A stretch of 64,000 bases of DNA. Origin: Flavobacteriales bacterium (GTDB lineage: Bacteria > Bacteroidota > Bacteroidia > Flavobacteriales_D > Parvicellaceae). Below the pieces are notes generated by a model. It was not told where the DNA came from and did no database searches. It saw only the letters and a program-made list of their open reading frames with translations. The stretch covers positions 34,634-98,633 of the forward strand of contig JAHDGY010000002.1 in the NCBI GenBank assembly GCA_020631555.1, read 5' to 3'. The position numbers were made by a program, and so were the translations under genes. Shown here piece by piece: positions 44,678 to 54,854 of the stretch; within the stretch, counting starts at the first letter, position 1; the number at the start of each line of letters is the position of its first letter.

Positions 44678-45926
44678 TTATTTGAGTTACTTTTATTTCT
44701 ACACGTCTATTAGCCTTGCTCTGTTTTTCGTCGATGGGATTAAGGTAAACCATTTTCGAATTTCCGTAGCCCTTGAAAGACAGCCGTAGCGGATTTATCC
44801 CTTGTTCAATAAGGTGATAGTAAACCGCTTTTGCTCTGTCTTCAGAGAGCCGATATAACTTCCTCTTTTTTAGAGCAAAAATTCTGCCGACAGCATTAAC
44901 ATGTCCTCCAATCTCTACCTCAATCCCCTCATTAGTTTGCATAAACTTTGTCAGTTCACTTAAGTGTTTGTTTGACTCTGGCATTAAATGAGCAGTATTT
45001 GCAACAAATACGATATCTTCAAATGCCAAGGTAGACCCGACCTTAAGAGGTTCAATCCAAACATCCAGAGTGGTATCCACCTCCGTCCGATGCAAATAGT
45101 TCAATGAAGTGTGCTTATATCCTGCCTTAAAAAAATCGAACTCAAACCGCTGGTATTTTTGTAACGTTCCTGCGTCAATCGTACCGTCGTCTCTAGTGGT
45201 CAAACTATCCCCTTTAGCGATACCCTTAGCACGAATATCAATGCCACTCAACAATTCATTACTGGACAAATCAAAAACCCGAACTTGTAACCTAGGTTTA
45301 ACAACAATCGGGGGCACCATAACTGTATCCTTAATTGGCGCTTCTTTCTCTCCCTCAATATTCGATGATAAAACTGAAAACCCTCCTTTAGCACCGTAGG
45401 GTGCATCAATTACCAGATAATACTCTTCATTTTTCTTAGCCTGTAATGGGTTTGAGAACAATGGACCCGCTCCAGCCTTCGCATAGTTATTAGAATAACC
45501 TTGTTTCAGTCCGGTCATTCCGCCTGTAGCTGGATTTTTTCTAGAAATATTACTACGTATGGGCGATATTTCTTTGGTAACTATCCGCTCACAAGTTTTA
45601 GTAGAATCGCTCTTAAAAATCAGAAAGTCAAAATCATCTTCGGCAACCTCTGGAGTGATTTGAAATTCAAACGCACCATCATTAGGCATTTTAAATTTGA
45701 GCCACAAAGTATGATGCTCTCTAGTGAAATAATGTTCACTATTGATATTATTCCCCCATATATCTTTTATGGCACCAAATCCATTTGGGATTTGTACCGA
45801 ATCTAATACGTTCTTGGTCCATGGAATAGCTCCCTGGCAATCCGAAGCGTTAAAAATTGATGCTTGTCCTTGAAGAGGCGAAACAGCAAAACAAAACTTT
45901 ATGATCATTAGTGCAAACCGATGCAT
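44655..45926 (-). CDS. OmpA-family envelope protein
   Basis: The product has a signal peptide, a beta-rich N-terminal region (ELWLKFKMPNDGAFEFQITPEVAEDDFDFLIFK-like) resembling propeptide/CUB-like domains, and a C-terminal OmpA peptidoglycan-binding domain (VEIGGHVNAVG ... LSEDRAKAVYYHLIEQGINPLRLSFKGYG ... NRRVEIKV). Starts at 45926 (MHRFALMIIKF) or 45908 (MIIKFCFAV) are both possible. A -7 box at 45931 would make the first leaderless and give the second a 16-base leader. It should tie the outer membrane to peptidoglycan. Its 3' end overlaps tsaB. Confidence 0.87.
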   Translation of the reverse strand: MHRFALMIIKFCFAVSPLQGQASIFNASDCQGAIPWTKNVLDSVQIPNGFGAIKDIWGNNINSEHYFTREHHTLWLKFKMPNDGAFEFQITPEVAEDDFDFLIFKSDSTKTCERIVTKEISPIRSNISRKNPATGGMTGLKQGYSNNYAKAGAGPLFSNPLQAKKNEEYYLVIDAPYGAKGGFSVLSSNIEGEKEAPIKDTVMVPPIVVKPRLQVRVFDLSSNELLSGIDIRAKGIAKGDSLTTRDDGTIDAGTLQKYQRFEFDFFKAGYKHTSLNYLHRTEVDTTLDVWIEPLKVGSTLAFEDIVFVANTAHLMPESNKHLSELTKFMQTNEGIEVEIGGHVNAVGRIFALKKRKLYRLSEDRAKAVYYHLIEQGINPLRLSFKGYGNSKMVYLNPIDEKQSKANRRVEIKVTQINGSNTTN

Positions 45927-45930
45927 GACA

Positions 45931-45938
45931 CAAAGATA
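45931..45938 (-). promoter_or_regulatory. -7 box of the OmpA-family gene
   Basis: The minus strand reads TATCTTTG five bases before the ATG at 45926. This either indicates a leaderless transcript or favours the internal start at 45908. Confidence 0.4.
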
Positions 45939-45985
45939 ACAGATGATCAACCTGTTTTTAGAACACCCCTGTAACTATTAGACTA

Positions 45986-48700
45986 TCAGTCATTTACACT
46001 AGATGTCAACCACTTACGCATACGATCAATGTCCATTTTTTTTCGACCGGCCATACTTTCAACTTGGTCCTGTTCGATTTTACCCACTCCAAAATATTTA
46101 GCCTCAGGATGAGCGAAATACCAGCCAGAAACCGATGCCGCAGGCAACATTGCTAAACTTTCGGTAAGACTTACACCTGTATTGGAGGTTGCACTTAACA
46201 ATTCGAACAAATTATTTTTCTCCGTATGATCGGGACAAGCAGGATAGCCTGGAGCTGGTCGAATTCCACGATATTTTTCCCGAATCAGAGCTTCATTATC
46301 CAATAACTCATTGTCGGCATAACCCCAAAATTCCTTACGAATCCGTTCGTGCAATCGTTCAGCAAAAGCCTCTGCCAAACGATCTGCCAGTGCTTTGAGC
46401 ATTATCGAACTGTAGTCATCATGATTATCTTCAAACTCCTGCAGTTTGGATTCCATTCCCAAACCGGCAGTAACAACAAAACCACCAATATAATCCTTAA
46501 TTCCAGACTCTTTTGGCGCAACAAAATCAGCCAAACAGGCATTAGAAGCAGCTGATCCTTTTTTAAGCTGTTGTCTCATCTGAACCGACCTTACCAACAC
46601 CTCTGAGCGAGATTGATCGGAATAGATTTCAATATCATCATGATCAACCGTATTGGCCGGCCATATTCCAAAAACCGCTTTAGCTTCTACCCAATTTTGT
46701 TCAATAATTTGACCGAGCATAGTCTGAGCATCGGCAAACAATTTTTTAGCCTCTTGACCAACCACCTCATCTTTCAACAGTTTAGGGTATCTTCCATGAA
46801 GTTCCCAAGTTTGAAAAAACGGAGTCCAATCAATATATGCTGACAATTCTTCTAAAGAGTAATTATCAAAAACCTTAACCCCAAGAAATTTGGGCTCCAT
46901 AGGAGCCTCGAAGCTTAGGTTAATTTTATTTCGTCGCGCTTCCTCCAGCGTCAGATAGGTCTTCTGAGTTCTCTTGTTCGCGTGGTTTTCTCTAACCTTC
47001 TGATAATCTTGCTTGATTCCCTTTACAAAAGCATCCTTTTTCGACCCCAATAGGCTTTCTACCACAGTAACTGATCGGGAAGCATCCAAAACATGCACCG
47101 TTTGTCCCTTATCATACTTCTCTTCAATTTTCACCGCAGTGTGAACCCTTGAAGTAGTTGCACCACCAATCAAAAGCGGTGTATTCAACCCACAACGCTC
47201 CATCTCCTTGGCGACCTCAACCATTTCGTCCAAGGATGGTGTAATTAAACCACTCAAACCAATGATATCAGCATTCTCTTTTTGCGCCCGTTCAATGATC
47301 TTTTCGGTAGGCACCATCACGCCCATGTCGATAATTTCGTAGTTGTTACAAGCAAGTACAACTCCAACAATATTTTTTCCGATATCGTGAACGTCTCCTT
47401 TTACCGTTGCCAATAGAACCTTGCCCGCACTCGGAGCAGCTCCATCTTTTTCATTTTCAATGAAGGGCTGTAAATACGCAACCGCCTTTTTCATAACCCT
47501 GGCTGACTTTACAACTTGCGGTAAGAACATTTTTCCGGAACCAAAAAGATCTCCAACCACATTCATCCCATCCATCAGCGGCCCCTCAATTACTTGAATA
47601 GGCCTATCAAACCCTTGTCGACATTCTTCTACGTCTTCATCAATAAACTCCGCAATCCCTTTCACCAACGCATGAGACAAACGCTCGTTAACCGGCAAAC
47701 TTCGCCACTCGAGATTTTTCTCCTCTTTTTTTCCCTCTCCCTTAACAGTCTCCGCAAATTCTAATAACCGCTCCGTGGCGTCATCACTACGGTTGAGCAA
47801 CACATCCTCCACGTGTTCCAATAAATCTTGGGGAATATCATTGTAAACCTCCAACATTGCAGGGTTTACAATCCCCATGTCCATGCCCTCTTTAACTGCG
47901 TGAAACAGAAACGCCGAATGCATAGCCTCCCGAACAACATTATTTCCCCTAAACGAAAACGACACATTACTGACTCCTCCGCTAACATGCGCTCCAGGCA
48001 AGTTTTCGCGAATCCAACGGGTCGCCCGAAAGAAGTCAAGCGCATTATTATTGTGTTCTTCTATTCCGGTAGCAACTGGAAAAATATTTGGATCGAAAAT
48101 AATGTCTTGGGGTTCAAAGCCTACCTGGTCCACCAAAATCCTGTAAGATCTTTCACAAATTTCGACCCTTCTTTCATAGGTATCGGCCTGACCCACTTCA
48201 TCAAAAGCCATTACAATTGTCGCTGCCCCATAACGACGAATTAGTTTTGCTTGACGAATAAACTGCTCTTCTCCTTCCTTTAAACTTATCGAATTGACCA
48301 CGCATTTGCCTTGCGCACATTTCAACCCAGCTTCTATAATCTCCCATTTCGAGGAATCCAACATTATTGGAACCCTAGAGATATCAGGTTCGGCAGCAAT
48401 CAGATTAAGAAATTTAACCATAGCAGCCTTCCCATCTAACATCCCTTCGTCCATGTTGATATCGATAATCTGTGCTCCTCCTTCTACTTGATGACGAGCC
48501 ACATCTAATGCCTCATCAAAATTTTCCTCCTTTATCAAACGGAGAAATTTCCTCGAACCTGTAACATTCGTTCGCTCACCAACATTTACAAAATTGGTTT
48601 CTGGAGTAATCACCAGCGGTTCTAAACCGCTCAACTGAAGATAAGGCAAAGCTCCCCATCGGTAGGAATATTCTCCGGTATAATCAGGATGTAAACTCAT
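45986..48700 (-). CDS. metH: cobalamin-dependent methionine synthase, folate/B12/activation part
   Basis: This 904-residue protein carries the methyl-folate (pterin-binding), cobalamin-binding and AdoMet activation domains of MetH but lacks the homocysteine domain. Visible motifs are [16 protein letters not shown] and [12 protein letters not shown] for the pterin domain. The B12 cap and Rossmann domains follow with [17 protein letters not shown] (DxHxxG, His ligand to cobalt) and [14 protein letters not shown]. The activation domain shows VFGIWPAN and [19 protein letters not shown]. The homocysteine-binding domain is encoded by the gene 13 bases upstream, so the enzyme is a two-polypeptide MetH, as in many Bacteroidota. 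Confidence 0.95.
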   Translation of the reverse strand: MSLHPDYTGEYSYRWGALPYLQLSGLEPLVITPETNFVNVGERTNVTGSRKFLRLIKEENFDEALDVARHQVEGGAQIIDINMDEGMLDGKAAMVKFLNLIAAEPDISRVPIMLDSSKWEIIEAGLKCAQGKCVVNSISLKEGEEQFIRQAKLIRRYGAATIVMAFDEVGQADTYERRVEICERSYRILVDQVGFEPQDIIFDPNIFPVATGIEEHNNNALDFFRATRWIRENLPGAHVSGGVSNVSFSFRGNNVVREAMHSAFLFHAVKEGMDMGIVNPAMLEVYNDIPQDLLEHVEDVLLNRSDDATERLLEFAETVKGEGKKEEKNLEWRSLPVNERLSHALVKGIAEFIDEDVEECRQGFDRPIQVIEGPLMDGMNVVGDLFGSGKMFLPQVVKSARVMKKAVAYLQPFIENEKDGAAPSAGKVLLATVKGDVHDIGKNIVGVVLACNNYEIIDMGVMVPTEKIIERAQKENADIIGLSGLITPSLDEMVEVAKEMERCGLNTPLLIGGATTSRVHTAVKIEEKYDKGQTVHVLDASRSVTVVESLLGSKKDAFVKGIKQDYQKVRENHANKRTQKTYLTLEEARRNKINLSFEAPMEPKFLGVKVFDNYSLEELSAYIDWTPFFQTWELHGRYPKLLKDEVVGQEAKKLFADAQTMLGQIIEQNWVEAKAVFGIWPANTVDHDDIEIYSDQSRSEVLVRSVQMRQQLKKGSAASNACLADFVAPKESGIKDYIGGFVVTAGLGMESKLQEFEDNHDDYSSIMLKALADRLAEAFAERLHERIRKEFWGYADNELLDNEALIREKYRGIRPAPGYPACPDHTEKNNLFELLSATSNTGVSLTESLAMLPAASVSGWYFAHPEAKYFGVGKIEQDQVESMAGRKKMDIDRMRKWLTSSVND

Positions 48701-48713
48701 TTTTAAAACCGCT

Positions 48714-49736
48714 TTATGCTAATTCATTAACTATTTTATCCTTTCCCAAGGATCTTGGCTTATACTTACTGGCAAGATTTGCAATGGCCTCAATATGCTC
48801 AGGAGTTGTCCCACAACATCCGCCAATTACGTTGATTAATCCTTCATCTAAAAATACCTTGATTTGATCCGCCATCATTTCTGGAGTTTCATCATATTCT
48901 CCAAATTCATTAGGCAAACCAGCATTTGGATGAGCACTCACAAAGAATGAACTCTTGCGCGCGATGGTCTGCAGATAGGGGCGAAGATCCTTGGCTCCAA
49001 GGGCACAATTAAGTCCAACGGTCAACAAAGGAACATGCGAAACAGAGATTAAGAACGCCTCGGTTGTTTGGCCCGACAAGGTTCTTCCACTTGCATCCGT
49101 TATTGTACCAGAAACCATTACGGGCAACTGTCTACCAACCTCCTCAAACGCCTCTTCAACTGCGAAAAAAGCCGCCTTTGCATTAAGTGTATCAAAAATC
49201 GTTTCGACCAATAAAATATCTACACCTCCTTGAATCAGAGAAATAGCCTGTCCTTTATAGGCCTCAACCAGTTGATCAAAAGTTATGGCCCGGAAACCAG
49301 GATCATTTACATCCGGAGATAACGAAGCGGTCCTATTGGTCGGCCCCATCGCACCAGCAACAAACCGCGGTTTATCAGGTTCTTTCTCTGTAAATTCGGC
49401 CGCCACCTTAGCTGCAATTTTTGCTGAGTGATAATTTATATCATGTACGGCGTGCTCCAGATTATAATCTGCCTGCGCAATAGTGGTACCACTAAAGGTA
49501 TTGGTTTCTGCAATATCTGCTCCAGCGGCAAAATACTGGCGATGAATATCTTCAATAATATCTGGCCGCGTCAGACTAAGTAAATCATTATTCCCTTTGA
49601 GAGGACTTTCATGATCTTCAAACCACCCAGTTCGAAAATCTTCTTCCTCCAAAGTATGCCTTTGAATCATAGTGCCCATTGCACCATCAAGGACCATGAT
49701 TCTTTTCTCTAATATCTTGTAAAGATCCTTTTCCAT
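48714..49736 (-). CDS. metH: methionine synthase homocysteine S-methyltransferase subunit
   Basis: This is the N-terminal homocysteine-binding module of MetH as a separate 340-residue protein. It starts [18 protein letters not shown] and has the zinc Cys in [16 protein letters not shown] and the Cys pair in [12 protein letters not shown]. It methylates homocysteine using methylcobalamin held by the partner encoded immediately downstream. The two genes are 13 bases apart and must be co-transcribed. A strong Bacteroidota promoter with 19-base spacing lies about 110 bases upstream. The activating metF is not in the window. Confidence 0.93.
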   Translation of the reverse strand: MEKDLYKILEKRIMVLDGAMGTMIQRHTLEEEDFRTGWFEDHESPLKGNNDLLSLTRPDIIEDIHRQYFAAGADIAETNTFSGTTIAQADYNLEHAVHDINYHSAKIAAKVAAEFTEKEPDKPRFVAGAMGPTNRTASLSPDVNDPGFRAITFDQLVEAYKGQAISLIQGGVDILLVETIFDTLNAKAAFFAVEEAFEEVGRQLPVMVSGTITDASGRTLSGQTTEAFLISVSHVPLLTVGLNCALGAKDLRPYLQTIARKSSFFVSAHPNAGLPNEFGEYDETPEMMADQIKVFLDEGLINVIGGCCGTTPEHIEAIANLASKYKPRSLGKDKIVNELA

Positions 49737-50129
49737 AATTTAAGTTTGGCGGGAAACACTCCCAATCCGACTCTGAACCAATCGATAGAAATAGCCAATC
49801 CTAGAAACCATTTTCAATCGACTAGCAGTCAAGCGTAGTTAATCAAATGTACATACATGCCTATTGAAAACAAAAAATAACCTACGGTCGTTTGCGGGTG
49901 ATTAAGTATCAACCTCAGAGAAGTATTAACCGCACTCCAAAATACTTAACTGATAATACAGGCACGAATCGGTAAACTAGCTAGGTCATTTTACAGCATG
50001 CTTGGTTTTTAGCAAGAGAACGCTAACACCAGAAACCTGACAATTAGACAACAAAGTTGCAAGTGGAACAAAGCAGTTTGCATCAAAACACACTGTTCCG
50101 TAAGTGTCCTTCGCCCCCTTCAGCCAAGA
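49737..50129 (-). other. metH leader and intergenic region
   Basis: The 393-base gap between metH and sdhB holds the metH promoter (listed separately) and a leader of roughly 100 nt. The leader contains a small GGGA/TCCC hairpin just before the start (about 49751-49763). I could not fit a cobalamin or SAM riboswitch to it. The right half, after sdhB, shows no gene or clear terminator. Confidence 0.6.
49844..49873 (-). promoter_or_regulatory. promoter of the metH operon
   Basis: The minus strand carries TTG (49873-49871, within TTTTTTG), a 19-base spacer and TACATTTG (49851-49844). This matches the Bacteroidota -33/-7 consensus with ideal spacing and is the best-matching promoter I found in the window. 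Confidence 0.75.
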
Positions 50130-50891
50130 TTATTTCGTACTAGCTTTCAAATATTCACTATTCATTCTAGCGATATTATCTAAAGATATGCCCTTTGGAC
50201 ATTCAACTTCACATGCACCAGTGTTAGTACAATTTCCGAAGCCTTCTTTGTCCATTTGATCTACCATCTTTTGTACTCTATCTTTTGCTTCCACCTGACC
50301 TTGCGGCAGTAAAGACAATTGAGAAACTTTGGCTGAAACGAACAACATTGCAGACGCATTCTTGCAAGTCGCAACACAGGCTCCACAACCAATACAAGTG
50401 GCTGCATCAAACGCTTTGTCTGCATCCTCTTTAGGAATTGGAATTGCATTTGCATCTTGTGCATTACCAGAAGTATTCACCGAAACAAACCCTCCAGCGT
50501 TCATAACTCTATCAAAAGAAGATCGGTCAACTACAAGATCCTTAACTACAGGAAAGGCCGTCGCTCGCCATGGTTCAATGTAAATAGTGTCGCCATCCTT
50601 AAATTTACGCATGTGCAATTGACAAGTCGTTACACCACGATCTGGCCCGTGCGCTTCTCCATTGATATACATGGAACACATCCCACAAATTCCTTCCCGA
50701 CAATCGTGATCAAAAGCAACTGGCTCTTTGCCTTCCCCTATAAGCTGTTCATTCAGCACGTCCATCATTTCCAAAAATGACATGTGATCTGAAATATCTC
50801 TTACCTGGTAAGTTTCCATTTTGCCAGAAGACTTTGCATCCTTTTGCCTCCAAATTTTTAGCGTAAGATTCATGCCTGTGTTTGCTGCCAT
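50130..50891 (-). CDS. sdhB: succinate dehydrogenase/fumarate reductase iron-sulfur subunit
   Basis: SdhB passes electrons from the flavin to quinone. The 253 residues hold the [2Fe-2S] ligands in [16 protein letters not shown] with the later Cys in GVTTCQLH, the [4Fe-4S] motif [15 protein letters not shown], and the [3Fe-4S] set in [16 protein letters not shown]. The length is typical of the B-type (Bacteroidota/Bacillus-like) enzyme. It is the last gene of sdhCAB, 34 bases after sdhA. No other TCA genes are adjacent. Confidence 0.95.
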   Translation of the reverse strand: MAANTGMNLTLKIWRQKDAKSSGKMETYQVRDISDHMSFLEMMDVLNEQLIGEGKEPVAFDHDCREGICGMCSMYINGEAHGPDRGVTTCQLHMRKFKDGDTIYIEPWRATAFPVVKDLVVDRSSFDRVMNAGGFVSVNTSGNAQDANAIPIPKEDADKAFDAATCIGCGACVATCKNASAMLFVSAKVSQLSLLPQGQVEAKDRVQKMVDQMDKEGFGNCTNTGACEVECPKGISLDNIARMNSEYLKASTK

Positions 50892-50925
50892 AATTCCAAA
50901 TTTGATTTATGCCATTAAAATGGAC

Positions 50926-52935
50926 CTACTTGTAACTTCTTTGTTTTAATTCTATATTCTTAAATTCCAGCTGTTCTTTATGAACCACAGAAGCAGCCGG
51001 ATCACCATTCCATTCCCACGCAGCCACGTAGGTAAAATTGACGTCATCTCGTTTGGCCTCGCCCTTCTGCTCTCCATCCAGCTCAACCGACTCCTCACGG
51101 AAGTGACCTCCGCATGACTCATTTCTTTCGAGGGCATCCTTGGCAAATAACTCTCCAAGCTCCAAGAAATCCGCGACTCGAGTTGCCTTTTCTAATTCAG
51201 GATTAAATTCGTTTGCTGTTCCTGGAACGAATACATCATTATGGAATTCCTCTCTAATTTGCTTAATCTCTGCCATTGCCTCCTGAAGGCCTTGAGCATT
51301 CCGAGACATTCCAACCTTATCCCACATGACTTTTCCTAACCGCTTGTGAAAATGGTCTACGGACTTAGTTCCTTTATTGTTTATTAGTCGTTCTATTCTT
51401 TGCTTAACGTCCTTCTCAGCTTCGTCAAATTCCTTCGAATCTGTAGGGATTTCACCCGTTCTGATATCGTTAGCTAAATAATCTCCAATTGTATATGGCA
51501 ACACAAAATAACCGTCTGCCAGTCCTTGCATCAATGCCGAAGCACCCAATCGATTCGCACCATGGTCTGAGAAGTTGGCCTCGCCTGCAGCAAAACAACC
51601 CGGAATTGTAGTCATTAGATTATAATCTACCCAAAGACCACCCATTGTATAGTGTACCGCCGGATAAATCATCATCGGCGTTTTGTATGGATTATCATCT
51701 GTAATCTTTTCATACATCTGAAAAAGATTCCCATACTTAGCCTCAACTATTTTCTCTCCCAATTCACGAACTTTCTGATCCGATGGATTTTTGATTCCAT
51801 CGACAGTCGCCTTTTCTCTACCGTAACGCATAATTGCCGAAGAGAAATCCAAGTACACCGCTTCACCAGTTTCATTTACCCCATACCCAGCATCACAACG
51901 CTCTTTCGCCGCTCTAGAAGCAACATCTCTTGGTACTAAGTTTCCAAAAGCCGGATATCTTCTTTCAAGATAATAATCTCTTTCTTCTTCCTTTAAATCC
52001 GTTGGCTTCTTTTTTCCAGCTCGAATCGCCTCAACATCCTTCATGTCTTTTGGCACCCAAATTCGTCCATCGTTTCTCAACGATTCAGACATCAACGTCA
52101 ATTTAGATTGATAGTCTCCAGACCGAGGAATACACGTAGGGTGGATTTGCGTATAACATGGGTTCGCGAAAAACGCTCCTTTCTTATGTGCTCGCCAAGC
52201 TGCAGAAACATTCGAACCCATTGCATTTGTAGACAAGAAGAATACATTACCATATCCTCCTGAACCAAGCACAACAGCATGAGCTGAATGTCTTTCTATC
52301 TCGCCTGTAATAAGATTTCGCGCAATAATACCACGCGCTTTTCCATCCACAATCACCAACTCCAACATTTCGTGGCGATTGTACATTTTTATTTTTCCTT
52401 TTCCAATTTGCCGACTCATTGCTGAATAGGCCCCCAATAGCAATTGTTGTCCTGTTTGTCCCTTGGCGTAAAACGTACGCGACACTAAAACACCTCCAAA
52501 CGACCTATTGTCCAACAATCCGCCGTACTCGCGGGCGAAAGGAACCCCCTGCGCAACGCACTGGTCAATTATGTTAGCGGAAACTTCAGCCAACCGATAA
52601 ACATTAGCTTCCCTTGCACGATAATCCCCCCCTTTAACCGTATCATAAAAAAGTCGATACGTCGAGTCCCCATCGTTTTGATAGTTCTTAGCTGCGTTGA
52701 TTCCGCCTTGAGCCGCAATCGAGTGAGCTCGTCTCGGAGAATCCTGAAAGCAAAAACACTTGACATTGTAACCCAATTCCGCCAAAGAAGCGGCAGCGGC
52801 ACCTCCAGCAAGCCCAGATCCTACCACGATTACATCGATAAACCTTTTATTGGCTGGGTTAACTACATTAATTTCATTTTTGTGTTTGGTCCATTTATCT
52901 TTTAGTGGACCTCCTGGAATCTTAGAATCTAACAT
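50926..52935 (-). CDS. sdhA: succinate dehydrogenase/fumarate reductase flavoprotein subunit
   Basis: SdhA holds covalent FAD and oxidises succinate to fumarate. The ATG at 52935 (MLDSKIPGG) is preferred to the TTG used by the track, giving 669 residues. Motifs are [17 protein letters not shown] for FAD binding, [17 protein letters not shown] containing the FAD-linking His, [11 protein letters not shown], and [40 protein letters not shown] near the active site. The size matches the B-type family. It lies 12 bases from sdhC and is followed by sdhB. Confidence 0.96.
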   Translation of the reverse strand: MLDSKIPGGPLKDKWTKHKNEINVVNPANKRFIDVIVVGSGLAGGAAAASLAELGYNVKCFCFQDSPRRAHSIAAQGGINAAKNYQNDGDSTYRLFYDTVKGGDYRAREANVYRLAEVSANIIDQCVAQGVPFAREYGGLLDNRSFGGVLVSRTFYAKGQTGQQLLLGAYSAMSRQIGKGKIKMYNRHEMLELVIVDGKARGIIARNLITGEIERHSAHAVVLGSGGYGNVFFLSTNAMGSNVSAAWRAHKKGAFFANPCYTQIHPTCIPRSGDYQSKLTLMSESLRNDGRIWVPKDMKDVEAIRAGKKKPTDLKEEERDYYLERRYPAFGNLVPRDVASRAAKERCDAGYGVNETGEAVYLDFSSAIMRYGREKATVDGIKNPSDQKVRELGEKIVEAKYGNLFQMYEKITDDNPYKTPMMIYPAVHYTMGGLWVDYNLMTTIPGCFAAGEANFSDHGANRLGASALMQGLADGYFVLPYTIGDYLANDIRTGEIPTDSKEFDEAEKDVKQRIERLINNKGTKSVDHFHKRLGKVMWDKVGMSRNAQGLQEAMAEIKQIREEFHNDVFVPGTANEFNPELEKATRVADFLELGELFAKDALERNESCGGHFREESVELDGEQKGEAKRDDVNFTYVAAWEWNGDPAASVVHKEQLEFKNIELKQRSYK

Positions 52936-52947
52936 CTCCAAAGTTAA

Positions 52948-53655
52948 TTAAGGTGCGCAACTTGCTGCTGAACAACAGCAGAAATGGTGAGCTAATGCAA
53001 TTACGACAAACAAGGCTGGGATCAAAATGGCATATATATTTCCAAGCTTTTTGATGAGTGGAGTATATCTTCTATGCCTGAAACCAACAGATTGAAAAGC
53101 TGACTGAAACCCATGCAACAAATGCAATGCAAGAAAAACGAAAGCCAAACAATAAATTCCCACTCGAACAGGATCATGAAACTTGTGATTAACTTCTGCC
53201 CAGTACCTAAATTCACCCGATGCGTCTAAACCGCTCCAATCTTGCTGAACTAATTTTGTGGTTATCTCGGGAATCCAAAAATCATAAAAGTGCAATCCTA
53301 AAAACAAAAAAATCATTATTCCAGTGATTACCATATTTCGGCTCATCCACGTCGAATTGACGGCCGACTTGTTCATCGCATATTTTACGTTTCTAGCCTT
53401 CTTATTGTTTATTTCCAGATAAATCCCCATTCCTAAATGAAAGATGAACCCAAAAATCAGAACCGGCTGAAGGAATATTTGCACAACCGGATTTGTACCC
53501 ATAAAATGGGATATTTCATTAAAAAGATCCTTGCTGATTATCGACAGCAAATTAATCGTACAATGTTGTAATAGAAATACCAACAGAAAAAAGCCAGAAA
53601 GAGCCATCAGGACTTTCCTACCTACCGATGACTTGCTCAATGCAGAATTGCTCAT
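52948..53655 (-). CDS. sdhC: succinate dehydrogenase cytochrome b subunit
   Basis: This is the membrane anchor of complex II, B type, with five membrane helices and two haems; it transfers electrons to menaquinone. The 235-residue protein shows helices at about 15-35, 55-80, 100-125, 165-185 and 205-228. His residues suitable for haem ligation appear in LLQHCTINL, FHLGMGIYL, GLHFYDFW, and ALHLLHGFQSAFQS. It starts the sdhCAB operon; a TAACTTTG box lies about 25 bases upstream. No separate sdhD exists, as expected for this class. Confidence 0.93.
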   Translation of the reverse strand: MSNSALSKSSVGRKVLMALSGFFLLVFLLQHCTINLLSIISKDLFNEISHFMGTNPVVQIFLQPVLIFGFIFHLGMGIYLEINNKKARNVKYAMNKSAVNSTWMSRNMVITGIMIFLFLGLHFYDFWIPEITTKLVQQDWSGLDASGEFRYWAEVNHKFHDPVRVGIYCLAFVFLALHLLHGFQSAFQSVGFRHRRYTPLIKKLGNIYAILIPALFVVIALAHHFCCCSAASCAP

Positions 53656-53679
53656 TGACCCTAAAAATTAAATTTTGGC

Positions 53680-53687
53680 CAAAGTTA
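53680..53687 (-). promoter_or_regulatory. -7 box of sdhCAB
   Basis: The minus strand reads TAACTTTG, a TAnnTTTG match, 25 bases upstream of the sdhC ATG. No clear -33 element. Confidence 0.45.
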
Positions 53688-53735
53688 AACCCACTTCACT
53701 TCGGTTCTACAGAAATAGTTTATTTAGAACGATTC

Positions 53736-54062
53736 TTAATTGGAGGTATCCTGTTGAGTCAACAAATATTCTTTAAGTCTAGGAAAGTAATGTTGAATTT
53801 CTATAACCGTGTCATGTACGTTCGTATCTCCGCCGTGAATTTTGTTTTCAACAATCTTCGCAAGGTCTGAAAACTCCATAGCGCCAAGCATTCTCGAAGA
53901 ACCCTTCATCTTGTGAGCATAGAATCTAACCTGTTCGAAATCTTTATTCTCCAAGCCATCTCTCATTTTTTGAACTTCTGCCTCAACGTCTTTGACGTAT
54001 ACACCAATAAGCATCGTCCTCAAACCTGGATCAATGCTACCGAAAATAGATTGGTCAACCAT
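53736..54062 (-). CDS. Hpt (histidine phosphotransfer) domain protein
   Basis: The 108-residue helical protein has the Hpt core with phosphoacceptor His50 in YAHKMKGSSRMLGAMEF. Hpt proteins shuttle phosphoryl groups between receivers of hybrid kinases and response regulators. It starts three bases after the stop of a LytTR-type response regulator and must be co-transcribed with it. No kinase is adjacent, so the cognate sensor is elsewhere in the genome. Family assignment is strong; the partner is inferred from adjacency. Confidence 0.9.
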   Translation of the reverse strand: MVDQSIFGSIDPGLRTMLIGVYVKDVEAEVQKMRDGLENKDFEQVRFYAHKMKGSSRMLGAMEFSDLAKIVENKIHGGDTNVHDTVIEIQHYFPRLKEYLLTQQDTSN

Positions 54063-54065
54063 ACA

Positions 54066-54752
54066 TCAGAGGACGTTCATCCGCTCGAGAACATTTTTTT
54101 TGTAGGTGCGACTAACAGGCAACCATTGTTCTCCAATAGAAATATTATTCTCTTCGAAACGGCCTACCTTGTCAAAATTTACAATATGGCATCTATGAAC
54201 ACGGCAAAAATTAAATTGGGCTAATCTTTTTTCCGCATCCTTTAGGGTGGTATGAACAACGAACCGTTTACCTCCTAAATGAATTCCGATGTAGTCACCA
54301 ATTGACTCCACCCATTCAATTTCACTAATCTTCAACTTGTTGTAAGCCGTACCGGACTTAACGAACAGAAATTCGTTATCCTTATCATTGCCATTAAGCA
54401 ATCTAACTCTGGCACTTGCTCTTTCCACAGCTTGGCTAAAACGGTCTTCTACTATTGGCTTAACCAAATAGTCCAAGGCTTGTGCTTCAAATGCCTTTAC
54501 AGCATATTCTTCCTTGGCCGTAATAAAAATTACGACCAAATTCTTTTTCATGCTTTGGGCTAGTTCCAATCCGGTCATTCCTGGCATTTCAATATCCAAC
54601 AACACCAGATCAATTTGATTATTTTCGAGCATCTTTTCTGCCTCCACTCCATCCGAACAACATGCGACCAGCTCTAGGTCTTCTCGACGTTCAACTAAGT
54701 CACTAATTAAAATTCTAGACGTTGAATCGTCGTCAACTATGATACATTTCAT
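54066..54752 (-). CDS. LytTR-family response regulator
   Basis: The 228-residue regulator has a receiver with acidic residues DDD at 7-9, phosphoacceptor Asp53 in LVLLDIEMPGMTG and Lys in DYLVKP. It is followed by a LytTR DNA-binding domain (WVESIGDYIGIHLGGKRFVVHTTLKDAEKRL ... FCRVHRCHIVNFDKV). LytTR regulators in Bacteroidota are usually partnered with LytS/YehU-like kinases, but here the next gene encodes an Hpt protein instead. Target genes are unknown. It is divergent from galE. Confidence 0.92.
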   Translation of the reverse strand: MKCIIVDDDSTSRILISDLVERREDLELVACCSDGVEAEKMLENNQIDLVLLDIEMPGMTGLELAQSMKKNLVVIFITAKEEYAVKAFEAQALDYLVKPIVEDRFSQAVERASARVRLLNGNDKDNEFLFVKSGTAYNKLKISEIEWVESIGDYIGIHLGGKRFVVHTTLKDAEKRLAQFNFCRVHRCHIVNFDKVGRFEENNISIGEQWLPVSRTYKKNVLERMNVL

Positions 54753-54854
54753 TCGCGATTACGCTTTTGGTACAGCAATTTAGCAAAAATCCATAACACC
54801 AAATTTTCAATAGGACATTTCTATATTCTATTCTTTTAATTAAACTTGTACCAA

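Noticed and set aside
45986-49736. MetH split as an artefact or frameshift
   Set aside because: Each part has its own start and domain boundary with 13 bases between them, and a two-gene MetH is common in Bacteroidota.
49737-49843. Cobalamin or SAM riboswitch in the metH leader
   Set aside because: I could not find the B12 box, the GCCACTG segment or SAM-aptamer core sequences. Only a small GGGA/TCCC hairpin is visible.
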